Below, in pieces: positions 8,906 to 17,041 of a DNA stretch of 64,000 nt. The notes beneath the pieces were generated by a model. That model was not told the DNA's origin, did no database searches, and saw only the letters and a program-made list of their open reading frames with translations. A program made the position numbers and the translations under genes. This stretch comes from SAR92 clade bacterium H921 (GTDB lineage Bacteria; Pseudomonadota; Gammaproteobacteria; Pseudomonadales; Porticoccaceae), in the NCBI GenBank assembly GCA_025153755.1, contig JAOALD010000001.1:372001-436000 (forward strand), written 5' to 3'. Position 1 is the stretch's first letter. Each line of letters begins with the position of its first letter.

Positions 8906-9662
8906 CATCGCCACGAGGATCCATCAGTAGTCCACTTTTGATATTTACGCGCAGCGCAGTTTCCTCTGTGTCGAGATAGAGATACTCGTAGTTATCACCG
9001 CCTATATCGCCAACACCAATAGGTTGTATGGTAGACCCATTTTCGGTTTCAAAAGAATATCCCAGGCGATGGTTTTCGGCGCTAACACCCTCCATTGGTG
9101 TTACACCGCCGTTCCATATGGCAACAATAACTTGTTTGGTCTCTGGTGGAACATCATCGTCTGGTATATCTTCGGGGCTAACCGCATAGGCTAGCACCAG
9201 TGAAGGTCCGTCGTTCAGCGGCGTCACGTCCACTGACAGACCCTGAGCATTATCTCCTCCAGCAAGAATCAATTGGCCGGTCACCTTTACTTTTACCGGA
9301 GGATCATCGGGCTCATTGCCAAACTCACCAATAAGCAAAACACTATGTCGCTTACTTGTCTCGTCGGCTGGGCGAGTGGTGACCCGTAAAGGGTGTACCC
9401 GTTTTCCTGAGCGACTGATCACAGTAAACATCTCAGGCTCAAGGGAATCGGGATCAGCCACTCGTTTCGAGAACGTTACTGGCATCCCGTCGGCGCCCTT
9501 ATATCTCAACGCCTGTATAGCATTATCTAACCCAAAGAACGCACTGGCCATTCGTGCGGGTTGATCGTCGAGGTCAGTTCTTGGCGGAGTAGGGCCAGGT
9601 GAACAACCCGCTATTGTCAGTGCGATAAAACCGACAAAACCGTAGCATTTCACTCTTTTCAT
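8850..9662 (-). CDS. Hypothetical lipoprotein
   Basis: A 270-residue protein I do not recognise. It has a short basic start, a hydrophobic segment and a lipobox ending in IAGC near residue 20, followed by a proline- and aspartate-rich linker. The mature part is acidic and probably beta-rich; it contains no cysteine pair or known catalytic motif I can name. The residues AFFGLDNAIQ and the repeated valine/threonine strands suggest a cell-surface or periplasmic beta domain. It lies 33 bases downstream of the acyl-CoA ligase on the same strand and could share its transcript. It is convergent with, and overlaps, a GST gene fragment. Confidence 0.6.
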   Translation of the reverse strand: MKRVKCYGFVGFIALTIAGCSPGPTPPRTDLDDQPARMASAFFGLDNAIQALRYKGADGMPVTFSKRVADPDSLEPEMFTVISRSGKRVHPLRVTTRPADETSKRHSVLLIGEFGNEPDDPPVKVKVTGQLILAGGDNAQGLSVDVTPLNDGPSLVLAYAVSPEDIPDDDVPPETKQVIVAIWNGGVTPMEGVSAENHRLGYSFETENGSTIQPIGVGDIGGDNYEYLYLDTEETALRVNIKSGLLMDPRGDVNPATSVEVAAPNGSYGK

Positions 9663-9695
9663 GTTATTTCCCCTGGGATAATTTCACACATTAGC

Positions 9696-11336
9696 CTAGC
9701 GCAATTCGCGCCGTAAAATTTTACCCACATTGGATTTAGGTAACTCATCGCGAAACTCGATGTGTTTGGGAACCTTGTAAGCCGTTAGATCTTGGCGGCA
9801 AAATTCTCTCAGTGCAGTGGCCGTTAAACCGCTATTTCTGACTACTACAAAGGCTTTTATCGCTTCGCCTGAGTGATCGTCAACAACGCCTATGACAGCG
9901 CATTCAAGCACATCGGGATGACTGTATAAGACGTTCTCAATTTCATTGGGATACACATTGAAACCGGACACCAGAATCATGTCTTTGATGCGATCTACTA
10001 TTTTATAGAAGCCGTTATCAAGTTTTACGGCGACGTCGCCCGTTTTGAAAAATCCTTCAGGGTCTATAGCCTCCTCAGTGGCCTCTGGGCGTTTCCAGTA
10101 ACCCATCATGACATTGGGTCCGCGCACCCAGAGTTCACCCTCGTTGCCATCTGCCACCATCTTGCCGGAGCTGTCCATTAACTTTATTTCCTGAAACCCC
10201 ATTGCTTGACCAACACTGCCGATTCGGCGAGATGACGGCACATTGAGACTGAGGTTGGCCGTGGTTTCAGAAAGGCCATAGCCCTCAATGAGTTTGGAAT
10301 CCGTTCGACGTTCCCACTCTCGGGCGACATCGGGCACCAGTGCGGCGCCGCCAGCAATAGTCCACTTAAGATTTGACCAGTCCACGTCATCAAATTTTTG
10401 GTTTGCCATCAGACCCACCAGCATGGTGTTAACAGCGGCAAATTCAGTGAAGGGAACCGATCTCATGACATCGAGTAGGCCATAGAGATCTCGCGGGTTG
10501 GGAATTAATACTGAGCGGCCGCCAGACGCGAAGTTTCCACAAAGGTACAGGGTAAATCCGAAGATATGATAGATCGGCAGTGGTGCTATCAGCAGGCGGG
10601 TTTCACTTTCGCCCTGAGCTTCTGCAAGGTGATTGCGACCCTGGGCTATGGCCGAAATAATATTGCCATGGCTAAGCATTGCGCCCCTGGCAACGCCCGT
10701 TGTACCGCCAGTGTATTGAAGTATGGCCAAATCATTTACTGTGGGCCGAGCCCCCGATAAACCCGAGCCTGAGCCCTTGCCTTGACCGAGAGAAATCGCT
10801 GCTGGTAGGGTAAGCAATACCACCGATTGATCCAGATTATGTGTAGGACCGGGTTGTGGCTCCATCATGTCGAGCGCATTGGTGGTGATTACCAGCTTGA
10901 TATCAGTATCAGGAATAATCTGTTCCGCCGCTGCGACAAAATCACTGAGCATTACTACTGCCTTGGCTCCGCTATCTTGAAATTGGTGTCGCAATTCCCT
11001 TTCTGTATAAAGCGGGTTGGTATTCACCAACACCAAACCAGCACGAAGAATACCCCAGGCCGCTACCGGGTACTGAATTAGGTTGGGCAGTTGAATGGCT
11101 ACCCGATCACCATGTTGTAAACCTGCATCGCCGCGCAGAAAGGCCGCGAACTTCCCCGACATCTCATCTATTTGCCGAAAACTGATGTCTTGTCCCAAGC
11201 AACTAAAGGCTATTTTTTCGGCAAATTCAGAGCAGGCCCGTTCAAACAGATCCAGCACTGATGTGTAATGTTCGCTGTTGATGGCGTCAACTTGCTTGCG
11301 AGAAAAATCAAAACGGGAGTCGGTGGTAAAATTCAT
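9696..11336 (-). CDS. Long-chain-fatty-acid-CoA ligase-type AMP-forming enzyme
   Basis: A 546-residue adenylate-forming enzyme of the FadD-like group. It shows the P-loop-like motif YTGGTTGVARGAMLSHGN (about residues 210-227), the adenine-binding GYGLSET (about 350), TGDVA (about 435) and the hinge/fatty-acid ligase stretch DRIKDMILVSGFNVYPNEIE. The C-terminal catalytic lysine lies in PKSNVGKILRREL. It makes acyl-CoA from a carboxylic acid, ATP and CoA. In this neighbourhood it would activate the acid released by the monooxygenase-hydrolase route. It is transcribed away from a 429-base intergenic region that holds copy 3 of the island motif. Confidence 0.85.
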   Translation of the reverse strand: MNFTTDSRFDFSRKQVDAINSEHYTSVLDLFERACSEFAEKIAFSCLGQDISFRQIDEMSGKFAAFLRGDAGLQHGDRVAIQLPNLIQYPVAAWGILRAGLVLVNTNPLYTERELRHQFQDSGAKAVVMLSDFVAAAEQIIPDTDIKLVITTNALDMMEPQPGPTHNLDQSVVLLTLPAAISLGQGKGSGSGLSGARPTVNDLAILQYTGGTTGVARGAMLSHGNIISAIAQGRNHLAEAQGESETRLLIAPLPIYHIFGFTLYLCGNFASGGRSVLIPNPRDLYGLLDVMRSVPFTEFAAVNTMLVGLMANQKFDDVDWSNLKWTIAGGAALVPDVAREWERRTDSKLIEGYGLSETTANLSLNVPSSRRIGSVGQAMGFQEIKLMDSSGKMVADGNEGELWVRGPNVMMGYWKRPEATEEAIDPEGFFKTGDVAVKLDNGFYKIVDRIKDMILVSGFNVYPNEIENVLYSHPDVLECAVIGVVDDHSGEAIKAFVVVRNSGLTATALREFCRQDLTAYKVPKHIEFRDELPKSNVGKILRRELR

Positions 11337-11562
11337 ATTTTAAAGCTCGTTAAGTTTAGCTGATTGAAGAAATTTCTATAAAATCTCAGTGGCTGATCTA
11401 ATTTGCTAAGAGCAGGCACAAGCAGAAAAGGTCACTCTGGGGCTGAGCCTGGTTTTCATAGTGACCTAAGCATCATTGTTGGGTAACTCCTTGGAAACAG
11501 TCGTCGCTTCAAGATGCTTTACCATACTTTAAGATACTTCAAGGCATAACATTTTGGGGAAT

Positions 11563-11679
11563 CATTTTCAGCCTTCTCACCGTTTTGGGCCGGACACAAA
11601 AAGCCTGCTATATCAAAATAGGTTAGGGTTTATAAAAGGGCTGATGACGACTGCGGCTTGCATAGAAGGCTGAAAAATG
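11563..11679. repeat. Distant inverted repeat in the 429-base intergenic region
   Basis: CATTTTCAGCCTTCT (11563-11577) is matched by its near-perfect reverse complement AGAAGGCTGAAAAATG (11664-11679), one base longer, 86 bases apart. A smaller pair, GGTCACT/AGTGACC, lies at 11430-11436 and 11460-11466. The region 11337-11765 separates the ligase gene from the small membrane-protein gene and otherwise holds only copy 3 of the 18-base motif next to the right arm. The repeat may be a regulatory loop or the trace of a lost small element; no gene is seen inside it. Confidence 0.4.
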
Positions 11680-11695
11680 ACCGAATATGATTACA
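11678..11695 (+). promoter_or_regulatory. 18-base motif, copy 3 (looser)
   Basis: TGACCGAATATGATTACA matches the motif at 13226 at 14 of 18 positions, with an unbroken core CCGAATATGATT. It lies in the divergent region between the acyl-CoA ligase and the DUF1145-like gene, the expected place for a regulator site. Confidence 0.35.
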
Positions 11696-11765
11696 GTATT
11701 TTCTTCTAATCTTGCTGTTGATTTGAACTTAGAAATTCTTATCGGCGGCGCAGCAAGTCGGGTAC

Positions 11766-12071
11766 GTGAAAAACGCAGTAATATTATTGTCTGGAGTATT
11801 TAAGTTGAAGTTAAGTCAGCGCTTAATGATTGGTAAGGCCACTGTATCTATTGTTTGGCTGCTAATTGTGGCTTCAGTCATAGAGCCATCCCAAGTGCCA
11901 TTTCCTTATGTGTTTCAAGGGGTCGGTGTCTTTCTAGTGGTTTCTCATATTATTGAAATTATCGTATTTAAACAAAGAATGCGCGGGCCAAGAGATTATC
12001 TGTTAACCATGTTGTTTGGCTCGCTACAGCTAAGGATGATTAGGGCTTCAGTATCGAACTCCACTGGCTAA
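11766..12071 (+). CDS. Small membrane protein, DUF1145-like
   Basis: A 101-residue frame with two hydrophobic segments (about residues 26-39 and 48-66) separated by IEPSQVPFP, then FKQRMRG and a soluble tail. This layout, with a proline-bearing turn and HIIEI in the second helix, resembles the DUF1145 family, whose function is unknown. The GTG at 11766 is the longest start; an ATG at 11826 would still keep both helices and may be the true start. No good ribosome-binding site decides it. It stands alone between the ligase and the AraC regulator. Confidence 0.45.
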   Translation: MKNAVILLSGVFKLKLSQRLMIGKATVSIVWLLIVASVIEPSQVPFPYVFQGVGVFLVVSHIIEIIVFKQRMRGPRDYLLTMLFGSLQLRMIRASVSNSTG

Positions 12072-12200
12072 TCTATAGTGTTTTTGTGTGCAGCAGACTT
12101 GTTGGATGTCGTATCAACATCTCAGATCGGTTTAAGCATTGGTAGTTAAAGCGTCCAATGAAACTGGCTTCGACAAGCGTCACGCTTTTACTTGATTTGC

Positions 12201-13193
12201 CTATTGTTGGCGATACTTACTCGGTGTCATGCCATTCCAGCGTACAAATGCTCGGCGGAAGTTTACGGTTTCAGAGTAGCTGAGTAAGTGCGCTATGTCG
12301 GCAACGGTTAAATTAGTTTTGGTTAAATACTCTGTAGCCAGTAAGTCTCTAACCTCATCGAACAGGACCCTAAAGCTGACCGATTCAGTATTCAACTTGC
12401 GTCTGAGGGTGCGTTCACTCATGTTCAAGTGCTCTGCAATCTTAGAAATATCAAGAAAGTCACCGGCGGACTGGAGCAGTAAGCGTCTTACCTCGGTTGT
12501 TACCTTCTCGCCAGTAGTGAGGCTGCGTAACATTCCCTCACACTGCTGATGAAAAACCACATGATCCGATACATTGGCCGTTTTAACCGGAGTATCGAGA
12601 ATATGTTCAGGTAGAAATAATTGATTACGTTCCGCACCAAAGACTACTTTTGTATCAAAGAATGACTGATAGTTAGCAGTATCAGTGGGCTCGGGATATA
12701 TAAATTGCAGCTCTGCGCCTTCTAATCGGCTGCGATAAAGGGAGCTTCCAATAGTGCTTAGCTGCGAGAAAGAAAGTTCCGCGATAAGCCTCTGTTGCGC
12801 CAGGGTTCCTTGGGTCAGGTTATGCCATAACAATAGCCCGCCATTATAATTCTCTGATTCCCAATGTGGTTTAAAAAATACTTTGCCATAGCGCAACAAG
12901 AGATCAATGGACTCTCTCAAATTCGCACAGCTCATTAAGGCAAAACCAAAAGTACTATAGCTGGCAATACCAACCTGTTGACCCAGGCGGAGCCCCAGAT
13001 AGGGATCATTGGTAAGTTCAGCTGCGGTAGATAATAAAAAAACGGCCTCAATTCCTGAAAATATTCTGTTATCAGAAGTTGGCATGCCATTAATACGGGA
13101 CTGGTTAATTAGCTGCTCTGGAGTAATGCCCGCCTTACCTAGTAGGGATAATAGCTGCGTAAAAACATCACGTTGAAGTTTACTTTCATTCAT
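12201..13193 (-). CDS. AraC-family transcriptional regulator
   Basis: A 330-residue protein. The N-terminal 200 residues fit the arabinose-binding-like domain seen in OruR/ArgR-type regulators (for example the segment LGLRLGQQVGIASYSTFGFA). The C-terminal part holds the double helix-turn-helix: MSERTLRRKLNTE and the second helix pair VADIAHLLSYSETVNFRRAF, ending WNGMTPSKYRQQ, the classic AraC tail. It is cytoplasmic and binds DNA. It is divergent from the PQQ-like gene at 13332, and a motif copy sits 33 bases upstream of its own start. A role as regulator of the degradative genes of island A is inferred from that shared motif. Confidence 0.85.
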   Translation of the reverse strand: MNESKLQRDVFTQLLSLLGKAGITPEQLINQSRINGMPTSDNRIFSGIEAVFLLSTAAELTNDPYLGLRLGQQVGIASYSTFGFALMSCANLRESIDLLLRYGKVFFKPHWESENYNGGLLLWHNLTQGTLAQQRLIAELSFSQLSTIGSSLYRSRLEGAELQFIYPEPTDTANYQSFFDTKVVFGAERNQLFLPEHILDTPVKTANVSDHVVFHQQCEGMLRSLTTGEKVTTEVRRLLLQSAGDFLDISKIAEHLNMSERTLRRKLNTESVSFRVLFDEVRDLLATEYLTKTNLTVADIAHLLSYSETVNFRRAFVRWNGMTPSKYRQQ

Positions 13194-13225
13194 TTTTTAC
13201 TCGCATGATATAACTATTAAACGCA

Positions 13226-13243
13226 TGTCCGAATATGATTCTC
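13226..13243 (+). promoter_or_regulatory. 18-base motif, copy 2 (candidate AraC-type operator)
   Basis: TGTCCGAATATGATTCTC is in the divergent promoter region between the AraC regulator and the beta-propeller gene, 17 of 18 identical to the copy at 670. The position would allow autoregulation plus control of the gene at 13332. Confidence 0.45.
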
Positions 13244-13331
13244 TTTCGTGTGGCGCTAGTACTATACTCGAACTCAGTAGAATGTTGAAAGCATCATTTA
13301 TCCAAATGTCAGCATAACGCTGTGTAAAGTA

Positions 13332-15305
13332 GTGAACATGAAAAGAGACGCTTTGAAAATGAATAGTCGGAAAATAATTAGTCTGTTACTGATCGTAATT
13401 GCTGGGGTTGTTTTATTTAAAACATTGGGCGATGACGAGCGTCTCCACAATCCTAAGGTTTTTGGCCCACCCGAAAAAACTCAATGGAAGCCTGTCGGGC
13501 CCCGTGTAGCGGGACAGCATAGCTACGATATTATTCCCGAGCCTGATACCTTTAGCGCCATACATGCTAATGGAGCTAATTCGGATGCTGTCTGGGGTGT
13601 TGCCGCGCCAATGTTTGAATTAGATTGGGTGGTAGAGCCTGGGTACTTTGTCGGTAATGGTCCGCTATTTGATAACGAAGGAAATCTTTACTTTAGCCCG
13701 CAGTTCTACCATGGTGAGCGCGTGGTGCTGGTGTCACTCGATGGCAAAACCGGTGAGCGACGCTGGACGATACCCGCTGACAGCGATATACAGAAAAGCA
13801 GCGCCGCCTTCATCTTGAATGACCCGGAAAACCCTGGGTCGCAAATTATTTATATCATTGGCTATAACCGCCTTATGGCTCTGCGGCCGGACGGTTCAAT
13901 GATCTGGAGTAAAGATACAGGTCTCAGTATTCCCGTTTCGGAACTGAGCAATAAAGCAAAGGGCAAATTTCATAGTTTCAATTATCACCCAGCGACAGAC
14001 TCGCTAGTCTCCGTAACCAAAGCCGGGGCGCTGTTTGCATACAGCCGTAAGAGCGGAGAACTGATAGCCCCTATCGGGCAAATACCCGGCGCGCCTGCGA
14101 TCAGTGGAAACGGCACCAATATTCCCGATTTTGTGCTTAATAAGGTAGATCCCTTGATGGACGAAGCCTTTGGTAAAACTGATGAAGGCTTGAGTTTGTT
14201 CTCATCCGCCGTGAATTATATCTACGGCGGCGGCGGTATTGTGACTAACTTTTTCAGTATCGACCCAGACAGTAGCCGTATTTATATGGCGGCTACTGCC
14301 CCAGATACGGAAGATGGTACAGAAGACGGTAGGTCTGAACTCGGCGCAATTTATGCCCTGGGCCTGATCGATGACGGCAAGGGCCGTTTCGAATTCCAAG
14401 TATTAAACCGCAAGACCTTTCAGGGCGGCACCGGCTCAACGCCGGCGTTAAGTGCAGACGGTCAGCGGCTGTATGTGTCGGATAACGAAGGTCATGTTAT
14501 TGCGTTGGACAGTGAGTTAGCTGAAGTATGGCGCGTGGATGTGGGCGAGCCACTGGTGGCTTCTATCACCGTGGCAGCGGATAACAATGAGCTTTACGTC
14601 GTCACTGCAAGCGACGTAATTCAGTTGATCGACAACGGCGACCAGGGGAGTAGAGCCTGGACTGCTGAGCTTACGGGCTTTGATGGTTACGCGAATGTCG
14701 ATGTGCAATCTAACGGCTTGACCGCAACGGCAACCGCCAACGGTGTCGTTATTATGATCGGTGGTGGCAAAAAATTGCTCGGCAAGACCCTTATGCTACA
14801 TGTGGGTATGGGGCTGCTAGACCGAGAGACAGGGAAGCTGCGCTACTTTACCGAAGGACGTGAAGACTCACTGGCAATGAGCGTTGTTGCTGCGGATGGC
14901 AGTATCTATGTTGCCCACTCGCCCTTACGACGCGCCGTGGGTAAAGCTATTTATCCCGAATTAACGCCGCATGTGACCGGTGGTATTGCGCGCTTTAAAC
15001 CGATTCGCTTGGATCTGCTGGCCCGCGATGCTATATGCGCCGCCGAGGCCCGCGCCGTCAATGCCAGCACCCTTAATCAGGTAACCGAACAGGCAGCTAT
15101 TACCACTGATATCAGACAGATCAAGGTGTTGCTTAAACAAGCTGACGGCGCCATGATCAAGGCGCTCAGCGATGGCGATTTGACCGCTGAGGATGCCAGC
15201 ATGGTAGGCAATCTGCTGAAACAAAGTAGCAGTTATTTGACGCCGCTTGGCTTAACAGAATCGGTTGGTCATCTAGCTAAGGCTTGTACGGTTTTCGACC
15301 TGTAG
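13332..15305 (+). CDS. PQQ-like beta-propeller protein with N-terminal membrane anchor
   Basis: A 657-residue protein. A hydrophobic segment at about residues 14-30 (ISLLLIVIAGVVLF) is a signal anchor or uncleaved signal. The body has repeated blades with the pattern of PQQ-like/WD-type propellers, such as VVLVSLDGKTGERRWTIPAD, LMALRPDGSMIWS and HVIALDSELAEVWRVD. No cytochrome motif CxxCH is present, so it is not a quinohaemoprotein. Start choices are GTG 13332, ATG 13338 and ATG 13359; all keep the anchor. Its last 90 residues are helical and predicted outside the propeller. Related genes occur near alcohol/steroid-type catabolic clusters, but the role is not established. Confidence 0.7.
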   Translation: MNMKRDALKMNSRKIISLLLIVIAGVVLFKTLGDDERLHNPKVFGPPEKTQWKPVGPRVAGQHSYDIIPEPDTFSAIHANGANSDAVWGVAAPMFELDWVVEPGYFVGNGPLFDNEGNLYFSPQFYHGERVVLVSLDGKTGERRWTIPADSDIQKSSAAFILNDPENPGSQIIYIIGYNRLMALRPDGSMIWSKDTGLSIPVSELSNKAKGKFHSFNYHPATDSLVSVTKAGALFAYSRKSGELIAPIGQIPGAPAISGNGTNIPDFVLNKVDPLMDEAFGKTDEGLSLFSSAVNYIYGGGGIVTNFFSIDPDSSRIYMAATAPDTEDGTEDGRSELGAIYALGLIDDGKGRFEFQVLNRKTFQGGTGSTPALSADGQRLYVSDNEGHVIALDSELAEVWRVDVGEPLVASITVAADNNELYVVTASDVIQLIDNGDQGSRAWTAELTGFDGYANVDVQSNGLTATATANGVVIMIGGGKKLLGKTLMLHVGMGLLDRETGKLRYFTEGREDSLAMSVVAADGSIYVAHSPLRRAVGKAIYPELTPHVTGGIARFKPIRLDLLARDAICAAEARAVNASTLNQVTEQAAITTDIRQIKVLLKQADGAMIKALSDGDLTAEDASMVGNLLKQSSSYLTPLGLTESVGHLAKACTVFDL

Positions 15306-15367
15306 GTAGTGATATCTTTATTGAGAGTCAACTGAAAGAAAAAATAGGTCATCGCTCGAATTATTAA

Positions 15368-15464
15368 TGTAACAAAGGATGTAACAAAACCGGAATTTTA
15401 AACGAATTAAACCTATATTAATCAATAGGTTATCGTGTAGGTGCAATTCCCGCCGCCTCCACCA
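15368..15464 (+). other. Attachment-site repeat 1 (ssrA 3'-end type), right end of island A
   Basis: The core TTCCCGCCGCCTCCACCA (15447-15464) is the 3' end of a tmRNA gene: the last part of the T arm, the acceptor strand and CCA. TAATCAAT (15419-15426) lies exactly 20 bases before it, inside an inverted repeat AACCTAT/ATAGGTT (15410-15416, 15425-15431). Further upstream TGTAACAAA occurs twice, 12 bases apart (15368 and 15380). The same layout recurs at 47.9 kb and partly at 28.9 kb. No tmRNA body precedes it. I infer an island-end attachment site, with the paired repeats as possible recombinase arm sites. Confidence 0.7.
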
Positions 15465-15511
15465 AACAAGTGATTTAAGAGACACTTCGCAAAACTAAGT
15501 ATCTAGTAAAT

Positions 15512-15547
15512 ACCCATACAGGCCAGTATATCTGGTCATGTATGGGT
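15512..15547. repeat. Long stem-loop just right of attachment repeat 1
   Basis: ACCCATACA (15512-15520) pairs with TGTATGGGT (15539-15547), and inside it GGCCAG pairs with CTGGTC (one G-T pair, one bulged base), with loop TATAT. It lies 48 bases after the attachment core and could be a terminator without a clear T-run, or part of the island end. Confidence 0.45.
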
Positions 15548-16252
15548 CATTTAGGTTTTGTAAGAATATTACCCGATGGCATATCATCAATGCTTATCTT
15601 TTACGGTATTAAAAATTTTTACTGCTCATTAGGGGATTTGGTACTCATCAAATGTGAATGATTAATAATTTTTGGAAGACATAGATTACATGAGGGATTT
15701 GATCTCACGATTATGGAAAAACTTGGAGCCAATGATAATCTATTTTTACTACAGAGTTGGAGATATAAACTTCAAAAATTAGTTGGATAGGTGCGCGATA
15801 TTTATAGACATTAGATGGAAAAATCATGTTCATTTTTATTGGAGCTTTTGGTGTAACTGTTTGGAGAGTAAAATCTCACATATAGGAAGCGTAGCTACTC
15901 CATAAAAAAAGCTTCTGCATAAAAGGTTTTGCATAACTTAGAGGCGAGCTAGTAAGATCTAATATTCAACACAATCACTTAGAAAAGCTTGTAAAAACTT
16001 GTGTGTACCGAATTGGTTACTATTAGAAATTAAATAATATAGTAATTCATGCAGAAATTAATGAAATAATCGAACGTATATACCTCGTTTTAGAGTGTCT
16101 TATCCTCATTATTATTTCGGTTTTTATTGTAGTCGCCCGAAGGCTGATTTTTGGATTAAATAGTCACGTTCAACGTGAATTCTGGAAAATGTTTTTTAAA
16201 TTCAGTGGCGAAATTATCAGCTACGCTAGTATGAAGCCCCCCATTGGTTATG
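15548..16252. other. AT-rich non-coding stretch at the left end of island B
   Basis: No frame of useful length, and no RNA gene, is recognised in these 705 bases. The sequence is strongly AT-rich with short scattered frames such as one near 15712. It may hold decayed island-end DNA (for example a lost integrase), but nothing could be matched. Confidence 0.4.
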
Positions 16253-17020
16253 CTAAATTATTCCCCCATCTACTACGAATGTTTGGCCTGTCACTAGACG
16301 GCTCTCGTCTGAGCAAAGCCATAGAGCCAGTTTGGCAACATCTTGAGGCTCCAATAGTTTTTTTAGGCATTGTTTGGCTAAGTACTCGTCTATTTTTTCA
16401 GGAAACCTTTCGGCTTTCAGTTTCTGTCTTTCAGTTAGAATCCAGCCAGGAGATATTGAGTTTACTCTTATGTTGCTTATTCCTAGTTCTCTAGCAAGCG
16501 ATTTGGTTAACCCTTCTATTGCGGACTTGAGCGTGAGGTATGCGCTGACATCTGTAACTCCTAAACGCCAAGCAATGGAACCCATATTTATAATAACGCC
16601 GCTTTTTTTTTGAACCATCGATTTAGACACATGCTGTGCTATAAAGTACTGATGCCTCAAATTAACATTTACGCTTGAATCCCAGTATTCGGGAGTTACT
16701 TCATGAAATTTGTGTGTTTCATCGTGGCCGGCATTATTTATTAGAATATCAAAAGGCCTCATCTTCTTTTCGAGTGAAATAATTTTTTCTTTAGTTCCAA
16801 CAATATCGCAAACATCAACTATTCCATATATGGGTTTCTTTAGTCCACTATCTTCGATATCGCCACTAACTAACTCTGCTGCATGTTCGTTAATATCTAA
16901 AAATGCGACATTAGCCTTTTGCTCGCAAAGCATTCTTACTATCGCTGCACCGATACCAGCAGCTCCGCCGGTAACAAGTACATTTTTACCCATCAACGAA
17001 TCGTATTTACATGCCATCAT
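16253..17020 (-). CDS. NAD-dependent aldose 1-dehydrogenase-like SDR
   Basis: A 255-residue SDR: cofactor motif TGGAAGIG (17-24), LDIN after strand 2 suggesting NAD, NNAG at 95-98, catalytic Ser148, Tyr161 and Lys165. The stretch HDETHKFHEVTPEYWDSSVN and then NLRH is the pattern I know from xylose/arabinose/galactose 1-dehydrogenases of the Caulobacter XylB type, which oxidise an aldose to its lactone. It lies 21 bases downstream of the IclR-lactonase fusion gene on the same strand, so both are likely cotranscribed: dehydrogenase then lactonase is the expected metabolic order. Sugar specificity is inferred from the DgoK/DgoA genes nearby (galactose-type). Confidence 0.75.
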   Translation of the reverse strand: MMACKYDSLMGKNVLVTGGAAGIGAAIVRMLCEQKANVAFLDINEHAAELVSGDIEDSGLKKPIYGIVDVCDIVGTKEKIISLEKKMRPFDILINNAGHDETHKFHEVTPEYWDSSVNVNLRHQYFIAQHVSKSMVQKKSGVIINMGSIAWRLGVTDVSAYLTLKSAIEGLTKSLARELGISNIRVNSISPGWILTERQKLKAERFPEKIDEYLAKQCLKKLLEPQDVAKLALWLCSDESRLVTGQTFVVDGGII

Positions 17021-17041
17021 CTAGCCTCACTTAATTCCACG

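Noticed and set aside
15305-16252. Search for an integrase or transposase at the island ends
   Set aside because: No frame with recombinase residues was found here or near the other two repeats; a decayed one cannot be excluded by eye.
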